48,718 nt of DNA. Origin: Turicibacter sp. (GTDB taxonomy: Bacteria > Bacillota > Clostridia > Lachnospirales > WQUN01). The stretch spans positions 1 through 48,718 of the forward strand of contig WRKH01000320.1 in the NCBI GenBank assembly GCA_009778175.1. Direction: 5' to 3'. The notes under the pieces are model-generated. The model was not told where the DNA came from and made no database searches. It saw only the letters and a list, made by a program, of their open reading frames with translations. Shown here in pieces: positions 28,534 through 38,985 of the stretch. Both the position numbers and the translations under genes were made by a program. Position 1 is the stretch's first letter; each line of letters begins with the position of its first letter.

Positions 28534-29678
28534 AATCTTAGCATTTTTACCAATCGGGGCTTGTGTACCCTTATCGCTTTTTGCGGGCAAAGCTCCTGAC
28601 AGCAGTAGCAACGTATACAATCTGTATAATTCATGCCCGCTTTTTTGTCAACAATATGTACAACTTTCACAGGGCACGCCTCTTTGCAAATGGCACAACC
28701 CGTACAGTCGCCCGCATTGACTACTGGGCGAGACTGCATATGCCTTGCCAAAAAGGCTTTTGCGAAATTCGGGAGATTGGAATTCTGTATATTCATGGGC
28801 TTTTTGCCCCGCACAATGTCAAAGGACGGCATGACGAAATTTTGAGGCTTTTCCGCAACAAAGTCGATCTCCGCCAGCCTGCCAAGCAATCCCCGTTCCT
28901 GTGCACGTTTCAAGGTTGGGACTTCCCGAGCTTCAAGCCCAATTATATGAGCCGCCGCAAGATCGAGGGTGTGCGGGCTTGCCGAACCCATGATAACGCC
29001 GATATTCACAGGTACGCCCGCCGAGGGCCCGTTCCCCTCCATTCCGACAATGCCGTCAATAAAGGAAAGTACGGGGTTCGCCGCAATGCAGACATCTATC
29101 AACATATCCGCAAAGTTCTCATAGTCCGAAATATTCATATGATACTCCACCTTGACAATCCCTGGCACAACGCCGAACATATTTTTAACTGCACCCGTGT
29201 AGGTCATCATGGCGTGGGTTTTCAGCTTTGCGACAGAAATGACCTTATCCACATCGTTTAGCATATCGGTCAGGGTCAGGTGTTTCATGATGAGTGCCTC
29301 GGGGTTATCTTTTTTGAAGGATTTGAAATTGCTATTAAGGGCGACCCCGCCCTGCAACTCTTCGACGATTTTCGACATACCCGTAGCTTTATAAACGCCA
29401 TTCATAAGAGCGGGATTAAACGGGCCGCCTGGGCTGTCCCCGATGATTACGGTTGCACCATATTCTAAGAGCAGGGCAGCCAGTGCTTTGACGACAATGG
29501 GATGTGTGGTCGCCGCCTCTTCGGGTTTTTTCTTCATCAGGAGGTTGGCTTTTAGCAGGACTCTTTCTCCAGGTTGTATGTATGGCTCGAAGCCGCCTAG
29601 GTTTTGTATGGTTTGGGCGATTGCGGTGTATACTTTTTCGTATTCGTAGGAATCGCATCGTAGTAGTGAACATTTCAT
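28530..29678 (-). CDS. DUF362 domain protein with ferredoxin-type 4Fe-4S motifs
   Basis: GDCTGCAICKEACPVKVVHI and DCIRCYCCQELCPQKAI; RBS AAAGGG. Confidence 0.88.
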   Translation of the reverse strand: MKCSLLRCDSYEYEKVYTAIAQTIQNLGGFEPYIQPGERVLLKANLLMKKKPEEAATTHPIVVKALAALLLEYGATVIIGDSPGGPFNPALMNGVYKATGMSKIVEELQGGVALNSNFKSFKKDNPEALIMKHLTLTDMLNDVDKVISVAKLKTHAMMTYTGAVKNMFGVVPGIVKVEYHMNISDYENFADMLIDVCIAANPVLSFIDGIVGMEGNGPSAGVPVNIGVIMGSASPHTLDLAAAHIIGLEAREVPTLKRAQERGLLGRLAEIDFVAEKPQNFVMPSFDIVRGKKPMNIQNSNLPNFAKAFLARHMQSRPVVNAGDCTGCAICKEACPVKVVHIVDKKAGMNYTDCIRCYCCQELCPQKAIRVHKPRLVKMLRL

Positions 29679-29750
29679 AATGTAGCCCTTTCTGTTTGGC
29701 TTTTATTCATATGCATCGACCGTTGTCGGTCTTATGCCCGTAGTACCCAA

Positions 29751-29778
29751 CAAGGGGTTGAAGATTTTCAACCCCTTG
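29751..29778 (-). terminator. Hairpin downstream of pyk
   Basis: caaggggttgaagattttcaaccccttg inverted repeat; weak T tract. Confidence 0.45.
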
Positions 29779-29789
29779 TGTCTGTTAGT

Positions 29790-31538
29790 TTATCGGTAGC
29801 CGTTAAAGACAAAACCTTGGTCGCAGTCAATGGTAACGGCAGTGCCGTCGTTTATTATGTCAATAACCTTTTCGTCCGCTATGAAGAGAGGAATGTTGAG
29901 TGCCATGGAGACGGTTTCGGCATGGCTTAGGTCTAGTTGTTCCCAAGAGCCGATTATTAGGGCGCTGGCTTTTCTTATGTAAGGCATGATTTGGTCAGAT
30001 GTGTTTGTCGATACCAAAATATCGCCTTGCTCGAAAAATTGAGTTTTGTTGTCGTGTATTTTCAATGTACGAGCCACTGCTTTTACTTTGCCCTGACCGT
30101 TCTTGATCGTACCTTTTACCAATACGTTGCCCACAACTCGGATTTTTAATGTGTTTGTGGTAGCAGTTATGCCGATAGGCACACCTGCGAGAGCGACTAT
30201 TGCATCGCCAGTCTTTGCAATGCCAGACTGTAATGCCATATCTTCAACTACATCGAAAACTTCGTCATTACCCTCTATCTTGTCAGTGTATACAGGTTTG
30301 CAACCCCAGGTAAGATTAAGTTGACGGCACACTATTTCGGAAGTGGTTATGGCTAAAATAGGCGAATCTGGGCGGAAACGTGCAACCATGCTGGCAGCAA
30401 AGCCAGAATCGGTAACAGCGGCGATACAAGCTGCGTCGAGATCTTTTGCAGCGGCACAGGCAGCGAAGGAGATTGCGTTTGTTGCGTTTTTGTTTCTAGC
30501 TTGCTTTTTGCTGTTGAAATATTCTCGCGAATTTTCGGTGCTTTCGGCTATACGTGCCATCATGGCTATACTTTCGATAGGATAGGAGCCGCTAGCAGTT
30601 TCGCCCGAAAGCATGACAATGTCAGTTCCCTCAAAGATTGCGTTAGCAACGTCATTTGCCTCGGCACGAGTGGGGCGCGGATTTTTCGTCATGGATTCCA
30701 GCATTTGCGTGGCTGTAACAACTAGCTTGCCCAAAGCGTTTGTCTTCTTTATCAGTAGCTTTTGGACGAGCGGCACCTCTTCGGGCGGAATTTCCACGCC
30801 CAAATCGCCGCGTGCAACCATGATGCCGTGTGTTACTTCCAAAATGCTGTCCAGATTGTCAACGCCGTCTCGGTTCTCGATTTTGGCTATTATCTTGATG
30901 TGTTCCCCGCCGTTTTCTTCCAATACTTCCTTAATCCGCAAAATATCATTGGCGGAGCGTATGAAAGAGGCAGCCACGTAGTCAAAGCCCATTTTTATAC
31001 CAAATTTTATGTCGCTTATGTCTTGTTCGGTAAGCGGCGGCAAATTCACGTACACATCTGGCACGTTTACGCCCTTTCGAGAACTTAAAAAGCCCTCGTT
31101 TATTACCTTACATACTATCTCGGTGTCGTCCTTGATATTCTCCACGAGCAGCTCAATCAAGCCATCGTCCAACAATATGCGACTACCTACTTTAACGTCC
31201 TTTGGTAGATTCGCATAGGTTATCGATACCTTGGTCTCATCGCCCTCGATGTCCTCGGTGGTCAGAGTGAAAATATCCCCGCTATTCAAGTAGATTTTTT
31301 TCTCCTTGAAGGTTTTAATCCGTATCTCTGGCCCCTTAGTGTCCAAAATCAATGGCACAGGTGCATTCAGAGCCTCTCGAGCCTCTTTTAGGTTGTTGAT
31401 TGTAACCGTATGTGTCTCGTAAGTTCCGTGGGAGAAGTTTACCCTAGCTCCGTTCATACCAGTCTGAATCATCTTCTTCATGGTTTCAACATCGTTGCAG
31501 GCAGGCCCCAAAGTTGCTATAATCTTTGTTTTACGCAT
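29790..31538 (-). CDS. pyk: Pyruvate kinase with C-terminal PEP-utiliser-like extension
   Basis: MRKTKIIATLGPACND..., IMVARGDLGVEIP, MLSGETASGSYP. Confidence 0.97.
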   Translation of the reverse strand: MRKTKIIATLGPACNDVETMKKMIQTGMNGARVNFSHGTYETHTVTINNLKEAREALNAPVPLILDTKGPEIRIKTFKEKKIYLNSGDIFTLTTEDIEGDETKVSITYANLPKDVKVGSRILLDDGLIELLVENIKDDTEIVCKVINEGFLSSRKGVNVPDVYVNLPPLTEQDISDIKFGIKMGFDYVAASFIRSANDILRIKEVLEENGGEHIKIIAKIENRDGVDNLDSILEVTHGIMVARGDLGVEIPPEEVPLVQKLLIKKTNALGKLVVTATQMLESMTKNPRPTRAEANDVANAIFEGTDIVMLSGETASGSYPIESIAMMARIAESTENSREYFNSKKQARNKNATNAISFAACAAAKDLDAACIAAVTDSGFAASMVARFRPDSPILAITTSEIVCRQLNLTWGCKPVYTDKIEGNDEVFDVVEDMALQSGIAKTGDAIVALAGVPIGITATTNTLKIRVVGNVLVKGTIKNGQGKVKAVARTLKIHDNKTQFFEQGDILVSTNTSDQIMPYIRKASALIIGSWEQLDLSHAETVSMALNIPLFIADEKVIDIINDGTAVTIDCDQGFVFNGYR

Positions 31539-31744
31539 AACTTCATTCTCCTTTATGTTTTATAATAAACGCAATATTCATTATAACACAAATTTTCAAA
31601 TTATGCACTTTTTTGGGAAAATTATTTTTGCACACGCTCGGCGATATTGTTGCGCCGAAATCGAGGAATAAAAAATTTTGTTTTATGCGGCTTCATGTGT
31701 TACAATAGAGATATTCATTTATCTTGTGGAAGAGAGTGTGTGTT

Positions 31745-32635
31745 ATGAACGATAGAAAACATGATTCGAATGCCATTACAAGGGCTTATTTCGACTCGCT
31801 GCTATTAGAGATGCGGCATTTTGATGCGGTAATTCCAGATACGAGTCTGGAGCTATTTGGCGAAAAATTCGATACGCCCGTGATGATGGCGGCGTTATCG
31901 CATCTGAATAAATGCCATCCGCAAGGGCTTGAGGAGATGGCACGAGGAGCGGTTGCTGCAGGAGCGGTTATGTGGTCGGGGATGGGCGAAGACGAAGAGC
32001 TTGAACGCATCTGCAAAACGGGTGCGAAGACCATAAAGATTATTAAGCCGCATAGTGATAATGCCGAAGTTTTGCGTGAGATTGCCTGGGCGGAGAAGAT
32101 GGGCTGCATAGCGGTCGGCATGGATATCGACCATGCTTTTAACCGTCAGGGCGAATTTGACAATATTTTTGGTAATTGCCCGCTATCTGGGAAAACAACG
32201 GAAGAATTGGCAAGTTTTGTAGCGGCGACAAAATTGCCCTTTATCGTAAAGGGCGTTTTGAGCGTTAAAGATACAAAAAAATGTTTGGAGATAGGGGCGG
32301 CTGGCATAGTTGTTTCGCATCATCACGGGCTTATGGATTATGCTGTTCCGCCGCTTATGATTTTGCCGAAAATCGTTGAAATCGTGGCTGGAAAGATACC
32401 GATTTTTGTCGATTGTTCTGTAGAAAGCGGAATGGACGTATACAAGGCTTTGGCTTTGGGGGCAACGGCTGTCTCGATAGGAAGAGCAATGATGACTCCG
32501 CTATCACAGGGAGGTGCTATTGCCGTTACACAAAAAATACAAGAAATAACCGCCTCGCTTGCAGGTACAATGGCAATGACGGCCATCCCAAATCTTAGCA
32601 AAATGGACGCAAGCGTCATCTGGCCCAGGTTTTAA
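31745..32635 (+). CDS. FMN-dependent alpha-hydroxy-acid oxidase/dehydrogenase family protein
   Basis: PFIVKGVLSVKDTKKCLEIGAAGIVVSHHHG, IPIFVDCSVESGMDVYKALALGATAVSIGR. Confidence 0.87.
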   Translation: MNDRKHDSNAITRAYFDSLLLEMRHFDAVIPDTSLELFGEKFDTPVMMAALSHLNKCHPQGLEEMARGAVAAGAVMWSGMGEDEELERICKTGAKTIKIIKPHSDNAEVLREIAWAEKMGCIAVGMDIDHAFNRQGEFDNIFGNCPLSGKTTEELASFVAATKLPFIVKGVLSVKDTKKCLEIGAAGIVVSHHHGLMDYAVPPLMILPKIVEIVAGKIPIFVDCSVESGMDVYKALALGATAVSIGRAMMTPLSQGGAIAVTQKIQEITASLAGTMAMTAIPNLSKMDASVIWPRF

Positions 32636-32706
32636 AATCGTGGGATTCTGCCACACACCTGGCACAAGACCGTCTTGCCGCTGGGGGCGTGCCCCCAGAC
32701 CCGCAC
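32632..32706. repeat. Dispersed modular hairpin repeat, copy 7
   Basis: ttaaaatcgtgggattctgccacacacctggcacaagaccgtcttgccgctgggggcgtgcccccagacccgc. Confidence 0.85.
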
Positions 32707-32763
32707 TTTTGTATTATTTTAGTATCGGGACAGGTTTAGTACAATTAAGGAGATAGAAAATTT

Positions 32764-33276
32764 ATGTTAAAACAAAAATGGATTATAGCAGTAGCGGCAA
32801 GTCTAGGGCTTGCCACGGGGCTAATCATAACAACACTGGCAGAACCTGGCACAGCCACCGATCCTTTGGTATCCAGAAGCTACGTAAATGCCCGTATTGC
32901 AGAATTGGAAGCCCGAATATCAGCCTTATCCACCGAGGGTATAACGGTGCAGCCTACTCAACCACCTCAACCACCTCAACCACCTCCACAACCCACCCAA
33001 CCCGCAACTCGAGAACTTTTTACAATAGTACGTGCGGAGTCGGGGTCAATTCTATTCGGCGGTGCTAGTACGGAAATTATCCTGCGGGCGGGCGAGGCGA
33101 CTGTTGTCTCTGGGCCTAATGGCTTTGCTAATGTAACCGCTGGTTGGGACATTATGAACGGCGAACCCGTCCCTCTAAATAATTTGCTGATTGTTCCTAA
33201 TGACGATGGCCGTGGACTCAGATTCCACACGGTCTCCTATCTCCTCATACGAGGCGATTTCTATTTCGGAAATTAG
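32764..33276 (+). CDS. Secreted/anchored hypothetical protein
   Basis: N-terminal hydrophobic segment, PQPPQPPQPPPQPTQP linker; RBS AAGGAG. Confidence 0.6.
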   Translation: MLKQKWIIAVAASLGLATGLIITTLAEPGTATDPLVSRSYVNARIAELEARISALSTEGITVQPTQPPQPPQPPPQPTQPATRELFTIVRAESGSILFGGASTEIILRAGEATVVSGPNGFANVTAGWDIMNGEPVPLNNLLIVPNDDGRGLRFHTVSYLLIRGDFYFGN

Positions 33277-33297
33277 GGCTGGGAAGGTTGGGAAGGT

Positions 33298-34788
33298 TTG
33301 GGGTCGATGAACAACATACAAAAGAAATGTGTCCTATTTATGGACGGTAGCCTATTTTTCCGTGCCATACTATGGTTTTTTGACGGATTAACAAAATTTT
33401 TCCAGGGTAGCTTGGTTGTACGCCTCTTTACTGCTGATTTTGATACGGAACGCCTGAAACACAGCTTTTTTGTGCGGAATATCGAAAAAATATTAAACTT
33501 CCCGCCAAAATTTGGGGACTGCTCGGTCTCATTAAAGGGCGTGCTGGGCGGCAGTAGGATTATCAAATCCACAGTCGGCGTACTGGGCTTTGACTTGCCG
33601 GCGTATATTTTGATTGCCGTAGTCTTGCTTACTCCATTTTTGCCCACGATACCTGCAGTTGGGTTGATTGCCGTCGCTTTTTTCCTTGCCCTCTTTTTCT
33701 ACACATTCAAACTGGAGCTGATTGATTTGCCCCTCATGTTCTTTATGGTCGTCAGCTTGATTAGTGCCATTATGTCGGTTGCCGCCTCATACAGCATACC
33801 GATAGCCTTTCTTAGCATTGCCATAATGCTCTCCTGTATTCTGTCAAAAACGGCAATCTTTACCCGCAGTCGTTTGGATTTATGTTTGGCTGCTTTTGTT
33901 GTTGCCACTTTGGGTACTGGATTCGTGGCGATTTTTCAGATGTACACAGGCTACCTAAACCCCGCTTGGATAGATGCCGAACTTTTTGCTGGTTTCATGG
34001 GCGTTAGGGTATTTTCAACCTTTGGCAACCCCAACATATACGCCGCCTACCTGCTGTTGGCAATCCCCATTGCGGCGGTATGCATATTGTACGCCAAAAA
34101 TACTTGGTTCAAATTATTCGCCTTCGGGACGACCATTGTCTTGCTGGGTGCTTTGGCGGCGACCTATTCGCGCGGTGCTTATGTTGCACTTGCCCTGTCC
34201 GTGATGGTTTTCATGCTGCTTATAGAGCGGCGTTTGATTGTTTTATTCGTGGCGGGGCTTGCCGTTGCACCGTTCCTGCTGCCAGCCACCATTCTGGCAA
34301 GGGTTCTTAGCATAGTGAATCTTACCGATTCTTCTACTATGTACCGTATAGCGATTTGGCAGTCTAGCCTGAGAATGATTGGCGATTTTTGGATGGCTGG
34401 CATCGGGCAGGGTGCTGCGGCGTATAATGCCATATACCCTTTCTACGCATTTAGTGCCGTTGTGGCACAACATACACATAATCTGTTTCTGCAGATTTTT
34501 ATAGAGACGGGTCTTGTAGGGTTGCTGGTTTTTGTGGCGATTTTGGCTTGTTTTTTCAGAACGCAATTTTCATTTATCAGACGTGCCGCCGATGTGCGGT
34601 TGAAATTATTATCACAAGCTATGGTCTCCGCCGTTGTGGGATTCCTGGCATTGGGAATGTTCGATTACCCATTTCACAATTATAGGGTAATGCTGACATT
34701 TTACCTATTTTTAGGGATTGCCAGTTGTGTTGTAAATATAGGGAGTGCGGAATATGAAAAAAATAAAGGTGATGCAGATAATCACTGA
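33298..34788 (+). CDS. O-antigen ligase/polymerase (Wzy-like) family membrane protein
   Basis: Multi-TM ORF; MRVFSTFGNPNIYAAYLL, ATYSRGAYVALAL, QHTHNLFLQIFIETG; start may be ATG 33307. Confidence 0.82.
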   Translation: MGSMNNIQKKCVLFMDGSLFFRAILWFFDGLTKFFQGSLVVRLFTADFDTERLKHSFFVRNIEKILNFPPKFGDCSVSLKGVLGGSRIIKSTVGVLGFDLPAYILIAVVLLTPFLPTIPAVGLIAVAFFLALFFYTFKLELIDLPLMFFMVVSLISAIMSVAASYSIPIAFLSIAIMLSCILSKTAIFTRSRLDLCLAAFVVATLGTGFVAIFQMYTGYLNPAWIDAELFAGFMGVRVFSTFGNPNIYAAYLLLAIPIAAVCILYAKNTWFKLFAFGTTIVLLGALAATYSRGAYVALALSVMVFMLLIERRLIVLFVAGLAVAPFLLPATILARVLSIVNLTDSSTMYRIAIWQSSLRMIGDFWMAGIGQGAAAYNAIYPFYAFSAVVAQHTHNLFLQIFIETGLVGLLVFVAILACFFRTQFSFIRRAADVRLKLLSQAMVSAVVGFLALGMFDYPFHNYRVMLTFYLFLGIASCVVNIGSAEYEKNKGDADNH

Positions 34789-35830
34789 TACCAACATAGG
34801 CGGTGCAGGGCGGTATTTAATGGCTCTGCTCGGTTCTTACGACAGAGAGCGTTTTACCATGGAGGTTATCTTGCCGCAGAATAGTGCATTGAAATTCCCC
34901 GACACGATTGTCCACGAAGTGCCATTTATTGCGGAAAAATCATTTTCCATACAGGGGATTCGGGTAATACGCCGCCTATTGAAACGGATTCGCCCCGATA
35001 TTGTCAGCACTCACGCCTCGTTGTCTGGGCGTATAGCGGCGGCGTTATGCGGCTGTAAGATAATATTTACCAGGCATTATTGCGTGGAGAGTCGGCGTAT
35101 AAAATTGGGTTTTTTGCACAGTATGTTTAGCAATGCGATTGTGGCGGTGTCGCCCGCCGTGGAGCAGACCTTGATTCAGTCGGGAGTGAACGCCGAAAAA
35201 GTCGTTACAATAAATAGCGGAGTGCCGCAGATTCCGCATTTTCCTACGGAGAAAAGGGCAAAAATACGGGAAAGATACGGCATAAGCGAAACGGCTTTTG
35301 TGGTTTCGCAGGTGGCAAGGTTGGAAACGGTAAAGGGGCATGACTATACCTTGGATGCGGCAAAATTGCTTGCCGACGATATTGTCATAGTGTTGGCGGG
35401 CGAGGGTTCGTTGGCGGAGCATATACAGCATCGCATAGAGACTGAAAGGCTTAAAAATGTGGTGGTTACGGGATTTATAGAGGACGTGGCTGATATTTTC
35501 AATATAACAGATGTGCAGGTTTGTGCATCGGCTACGGAGGCGATTGGATTATCCTTGCTCGAAGGCATGAGTTTGGGGATTCCGGCGGTAGTAAGTGATG
35601 CGGGGGCTAATCCGTTTACGGTACCGCATATGGAACGGGGATTGGTTGTGCCTTATGGTAACGGAGCTGCCATAGCAGAGGCAGTATTGAGATTAAAAGA
35701 GGATAGCGGGTTGTATCGAAAGTTTGCGGATAATTGCAAGGCGGCGTATGATGAGGTTTATAATGTGGATAGTATGACGAAGCAGGTAGAGGCATTGTAT
35801 GCGAGTGTGCTAAAAGGGGTAAAATTTTGA
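34745..35830 (+). CDS. Glycosyltransferase family 4 protein
   Basis: TNIGGAGRYLMALL, ...GEGSLAEHIQ..., ATEAIGLSLLEGMSLGIPAVVSDAGANP. Confidence 0.92.
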   Translation: MRNMKKIKVMQIITDTNIGGAGRYLMALLGSYDRERFTMEVILPQNSALKFPDTIVHEVPFIAEKSFSIQGIRVIRRLLKRIRPDIVSTHASLSGRIAAALCGCKIIFTRHYCVESRRIKLGFLHSMFSNAIVAVSPAVEQTLIQSGVNAEKVVTINSGVPQIPHFPTEKRAKIRERYGISETAFVVSQVARLETVKGHDYTLDAAKLLADDIVIVLAGEGSLAEHIQHRIETERLKNVVVTGFIEDVADIFNITDVQVCASATEAIGLSLLEGMSLGIPAVVSDAGANPFTVPHMERGLVVPYGNGAAIAEAVLRLKEDSGLYRKFADNCKAAYDEVYNVDSMTKQVEALYASVLKGVKF

Positions 35831-36426
35831 AAAAAAGGGGCAAATTCATAGTAATAGAGGGCATAGATGGCAGTGGCAAAACCACGCTAATCAACAATAT
35901 AGCGGAATATTTCAAGCGAACAGAGACACCATTTTTAACGACAAAAGAGCCGACGGAGAGCATTATAGGCAGACTGGCAACGAGCGTAATACGCAAGCAG
36001 GAGAGTCTTTGCAACGATGCACTAGCCCTAATCTTTGCCGCAGATAGAGCGGAACATTTGGAAAAAGAGATAAAACCCGCAATAGACGTGGGTAAAATTG
36101 TTTTTTGCGATAGATATGTGTATTCTAATATGGCATATCAGGGCTACAAGGCGTATGAATATAACAAAACTTTCCTGCTAAAACCTGATTTGACTGTATT
36201 TTTGGACACAACGCCAAAGGAATGTACAAAAAGGATTGCCCTCAACCGTATGAGCATGGAGATATATGACGGTATTCACAATGCAGAGCGGATACGCCAA
36301 AGCTATTTTGAGATGTTTGCAGCTTGCGGCGATGAGCTGCCAGTTACAACAATGAAGGGTAATTGCAAGGAAAATGAAGTTTTCGAGCGATTTATTGAAA
36401 TATTGCGAGATTCGCAGCTATTGTAG
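35827..36426 (+). CDS. tmk: Thymidylate kinase
   Basis: KFIVIEGIDGSGKTTLI, FCDRYVYSNMAYQG; TTG start overlapping previous stop. Confidence 0.94.
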   Translation: MKKRGKFIVIEGIDGSGKTTLINNIAEYFKRTETPFLTTKEPTESIIGRLATSVIRKQESLCNDALALIFAADRAEHLEKEIKPAIDVGKIVFCDRYVYSNMAYQGYKAYEYNKTFLLKPDLTVFLDTTPKECTKRIALNRMSMEIYDGIHNAERIRQSYFEMFAACGDELPVTTMKGNCKENEVFERFIEILRDSQLL

Positions 36427-36508
36427 CATAATAGACCCGTCTGTAAACTTATAAAAACCAGAGGCGGGTAACAAAATATATGATTAAAAGTGTGAAGGGA
36501 GCATTATC

Positions 36509-37588
36509 ATGTTCAAATTTAGAGAATCGATACAGCCTATATCGCCGTATGTGCCAGGGCGGCCGATTGACGACGTAAAGAGAGAGTTTGGGTTGGACGA
36601 TGTTGTGAAATTGGCATCGAACGAGAATCCATACGGGGCTTCGCCCGCAGTTAGGGATGCTGTTTTGAAGACGTTCGAGTCTTCGGCAATCTATCCTGAT
36701 GGCTACTGCACAAATTTGCGGGCAGCTGTATGTAAGTATTACAATGTTAAGCCCGAAAATTTAATTTTTGGGGCAGGGACGGACGAGGTTATTGCAATGC
36801 TCGGCAAAGTCTTTATCGATGCGGGCGACGAGGCTATAACGGCACAAATTACTTTTCCGCAGTATGCGGCGGCAGTTGAGGCAATGGGCGGAAAAATCGT
36901 GTACACGCCGATGACCGACCACGGCTATAATTTGGATGCTTTGCTTGCGGCAATCACACCAAAGACTAAGATGATTTTTATTGCCAATCCAAACAATCCG
37001 ACAGGCACGTATTTTTCCAAGGAAAAACAGGATGCATTTATCAAAAAAGTGCCGAAAGATATTGTCGTCGTCTTTGATGAGGCGTACCAAGAGTACGTTG
37101 CCGCCACAGACTACCCCGACACAATGAAGACGATACAGGAATATCCCAACGCCATTTTGCTTAAAACTTTCTCGAAAGTGTATGGCATATCCTCGTACAG
37201 GGTAGGTTTTGGCATTTGCCACCCGACAATCGTTGAGCAGTTGGAAAAAATCCGCTGCCCGTTTAACGTAAGCAGTCAGGCACAGGCGGCCGCCGAGGCG
37301 GCACTTACCGATCAGACATTCGTCAAGGAGAGTTTTACCAAAAATCGCCATGTTATGGACAAATTTATAAAAGCACTCGACACAATCGGCGTATATTCCG
37401 TGCCTTCGCAGACAAATTTTGTCCTCTCCGACGTGAAAACAGACAACATAGAATTGTTTAATAAGTTGATGACAAAAGGCTACATTGTACGCCCTGTTCC
37501 GCCGATGAAAACATTCTTAAGAATCACGCTCGGCACGGAAGAAGAGATGGACGGGCTGTTCAAGGTAATGAAAGAATTTTTGGTTTGA
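36509..37588 (+). CDS. hisC: Histidinol-phosphate aminotransferase
   Basis: LASNENPYGASPAV, NPNNPTGTYFS, KTFSKVYGISSYRVGFG. Confidence 0.94.
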   Translation: MFKFRESIQPISPYVPGRPIDDVKREFGLDDVVKLASNENPYGASPAVRDAVLKTFESSAIYPDGYCTNLRAAVCKYYNVKPENLIFGAGTDEVIAMLGKVFIDAGDEAITAQITFPQYAAAVEAMGGKIVYTPMTDHGYNLDALLAAITPKTKMIFIANPNNPTGTYFSKEKQDAFIKKVPKDIVVVFDEAYQEYVAATDYPDTMKTIQEYPNAILLKTFSKVYGISSYRVGFGICHPTIVEQLEKIRCPFNVSSQAQAAAEAALTDQTFVKESFTKNRHVMDKFIKALDTIGVYSVPSQTNFVLSDVKTDNIELFNKLMTKGYIVRPVPPMKTFLRITLGTEEEMDGLFKVMKEFLV

Positions 37589-38904
37589 AAATAGCAGGAA
37601 AAAACACCCCAATATCGGGTGTCTACACAGTGCCTGGTGATAAATCCATATCGCATCGCTCTGTCATTTTGGGTGCGATAGCGGCGGGAACAACGCAAGT
37701 TAGCGGTTTTTTGACGGGAGAAGACTGCCTTGCTACCATCTCATGTTTTCGTGAATTGGGCGTAAAAATTGATGTGGCTGGCTCAGATTTGACGATTTTC
37801 GGCGGAAATTTGCAATCGCCTGAAAATGTGCTGTTCGTGGGCAATAGCGGTACAACTTTACGCTTGCTTTCGGGACTAGTGGCGGGGCTTGGCTTTTCTT
37901 GTACTTTTGACGGAGATTCTTCCATAAGGAAACGCCCTATGAAAAGGGTTATTGAGCCTCTTACGGCTATGGGTGCAGCATTTAATGCCGCAACTGCCCC
38001 CCTTTCCGTTGCTTGCAAAAATAAATTAACGGGCATCGAATATACGTTGCCCGTTGCCAGTGCACAGGTAAAATCCGCTATTTTATTGGCGGGTCTATAC
38101 GCCGTGGGCACAACAACAATAATCGAGCCAACGCCGACTCGCAATCACACAGAAATCATGCTGAAGAATTTTGGGGCTGATATTGAGGTATTGAAAAAAC
38201 CAGCGGGCAACATGATAAAATTACGGGCAGGTAAACTAAAAGCCCAAAATATTAAAATACCTGGCGACATATCTTCCGCTGCTTTTTTGATTGCTCTGGC
38301 TGTGATGACTCCACATTCGCACATTACGATAAAAGAGGTGGGTGTAAACCCCACAAGAACAGGGATAATTCACGTTTTGCGACGTATGGGAGCTGATATA
38401 TTTTTACACAACGAGCATTTATCTGCGGGAGAACCCATGGCGGACATTGAAGTAAGCGGAGCAAAGCGACTTACAGGCACGATAATAGGCGGGACAGAGA
38501 TACCCACGCTTATCGATGAATTGCCTATAATTGCAGTGATTGCTCTGTTCGCCGATAGTCAGACCATCATAAAAAATGCCGAGGAATTACGGGTAAAAGA
38601 AACTGACAGGATTTCTGCCATTTGCGAAGAATTTAACAAATTTTTTGAAAATGACCCCATTACACCCACATCTGACGGCATGATAATATCGGGGAATCTC
38701 AAAAACACGAAAAATACCATACCAGGGAACAATCTCAAAAACACGAAAAATACCATGATAAATGTTTCAAGCCACGGCGATCATCGCTTAGCGATGAGCT
38801 TGACCATACTAGCCCTCGCAACAAACACAACAATCGAGCTCAATCAAGCGGAGTGCACCAATATTTCGTTCCCAAATTTTTACAATCTACTAAATCTTGC
38901 TTAA
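37585..38904 (+). CDS. aroA: 3-phosphoshikimate 1-carboxyvinyltransferase (EPSP synthase)
   Basis: PGDKSISHRSVILGAIA, GNSGTTLRLLSGL, HGDHRLAMS; TTG start. Confidence 0.96.
   Translation: MKIAGKNTPISGVYTVPGDKSISHRSVILGAIAAGTTQVSGFLTGEDCLATISCFRELGVKIDVAGSDLTIFGGNLQSPENVLFVGNSGTTLRLLSGLVAGLGFSCTFDGDSSIRKRPMKRVIEPLTAMGAAFNAATAPLSVACKNKLTGIEYTLPVASAQVKSAILLAGLYAVGTTTIIEPTPTRNHTEIMLKNFGADIEVLKKPAGNMIKLRAGKLKAQNIKIPGDISSAAFLIALAVMTPHSHITIKEVGVNPTRTGIIHVLRRMGADIFLHNEHLSAGEPMADIEVSGAKRLTGTIIGGTEIPTLIDELPIIAVIALFADSQTIIKNAEELRVKETDRISAICEEFNKFFENDPITPTSDGMIISGNLKNTKNTIPGNNLKNTKNTMINVSSHGDHRLAMSLTILALATNTTIELNQAECTNISFPNFYNLLNLA
38695..38756 (+). repeat. 26-bp direct repeat (36-bp unit) inside aroA
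   Basis: aatctcaaaaacacgaaaaataccat at 38695-38720 and 38731-38756. Confidence 0.95.
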
Positions 38905-38910
38905 AAAAAC

Positions 38911-38967
38911 GAGCGGGTCTGGGGGCGCGCCCCCAGCGGGGTGTGGGGCAGAGCCCCACGGTTTTTG
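38911..38967. repeat. Dispersed modular hairpin repeat, copy 8
   Basis: gagcgggtctgggggcgcgcccccagcggggtgtggggcagagccccacggttttt. Confidence 0.88.
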
Positions 38968-38985
38968 GTTGAAAGGAAAATTGTA

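Noticed and set aside
38941-38985. Track start of the glutamine synthetase ORF
   Set aside because: The first codons (MWGRAPRFLVERKI) come from repeat copy 8; a TTG after gaaaggaaaa is a more plausible start.
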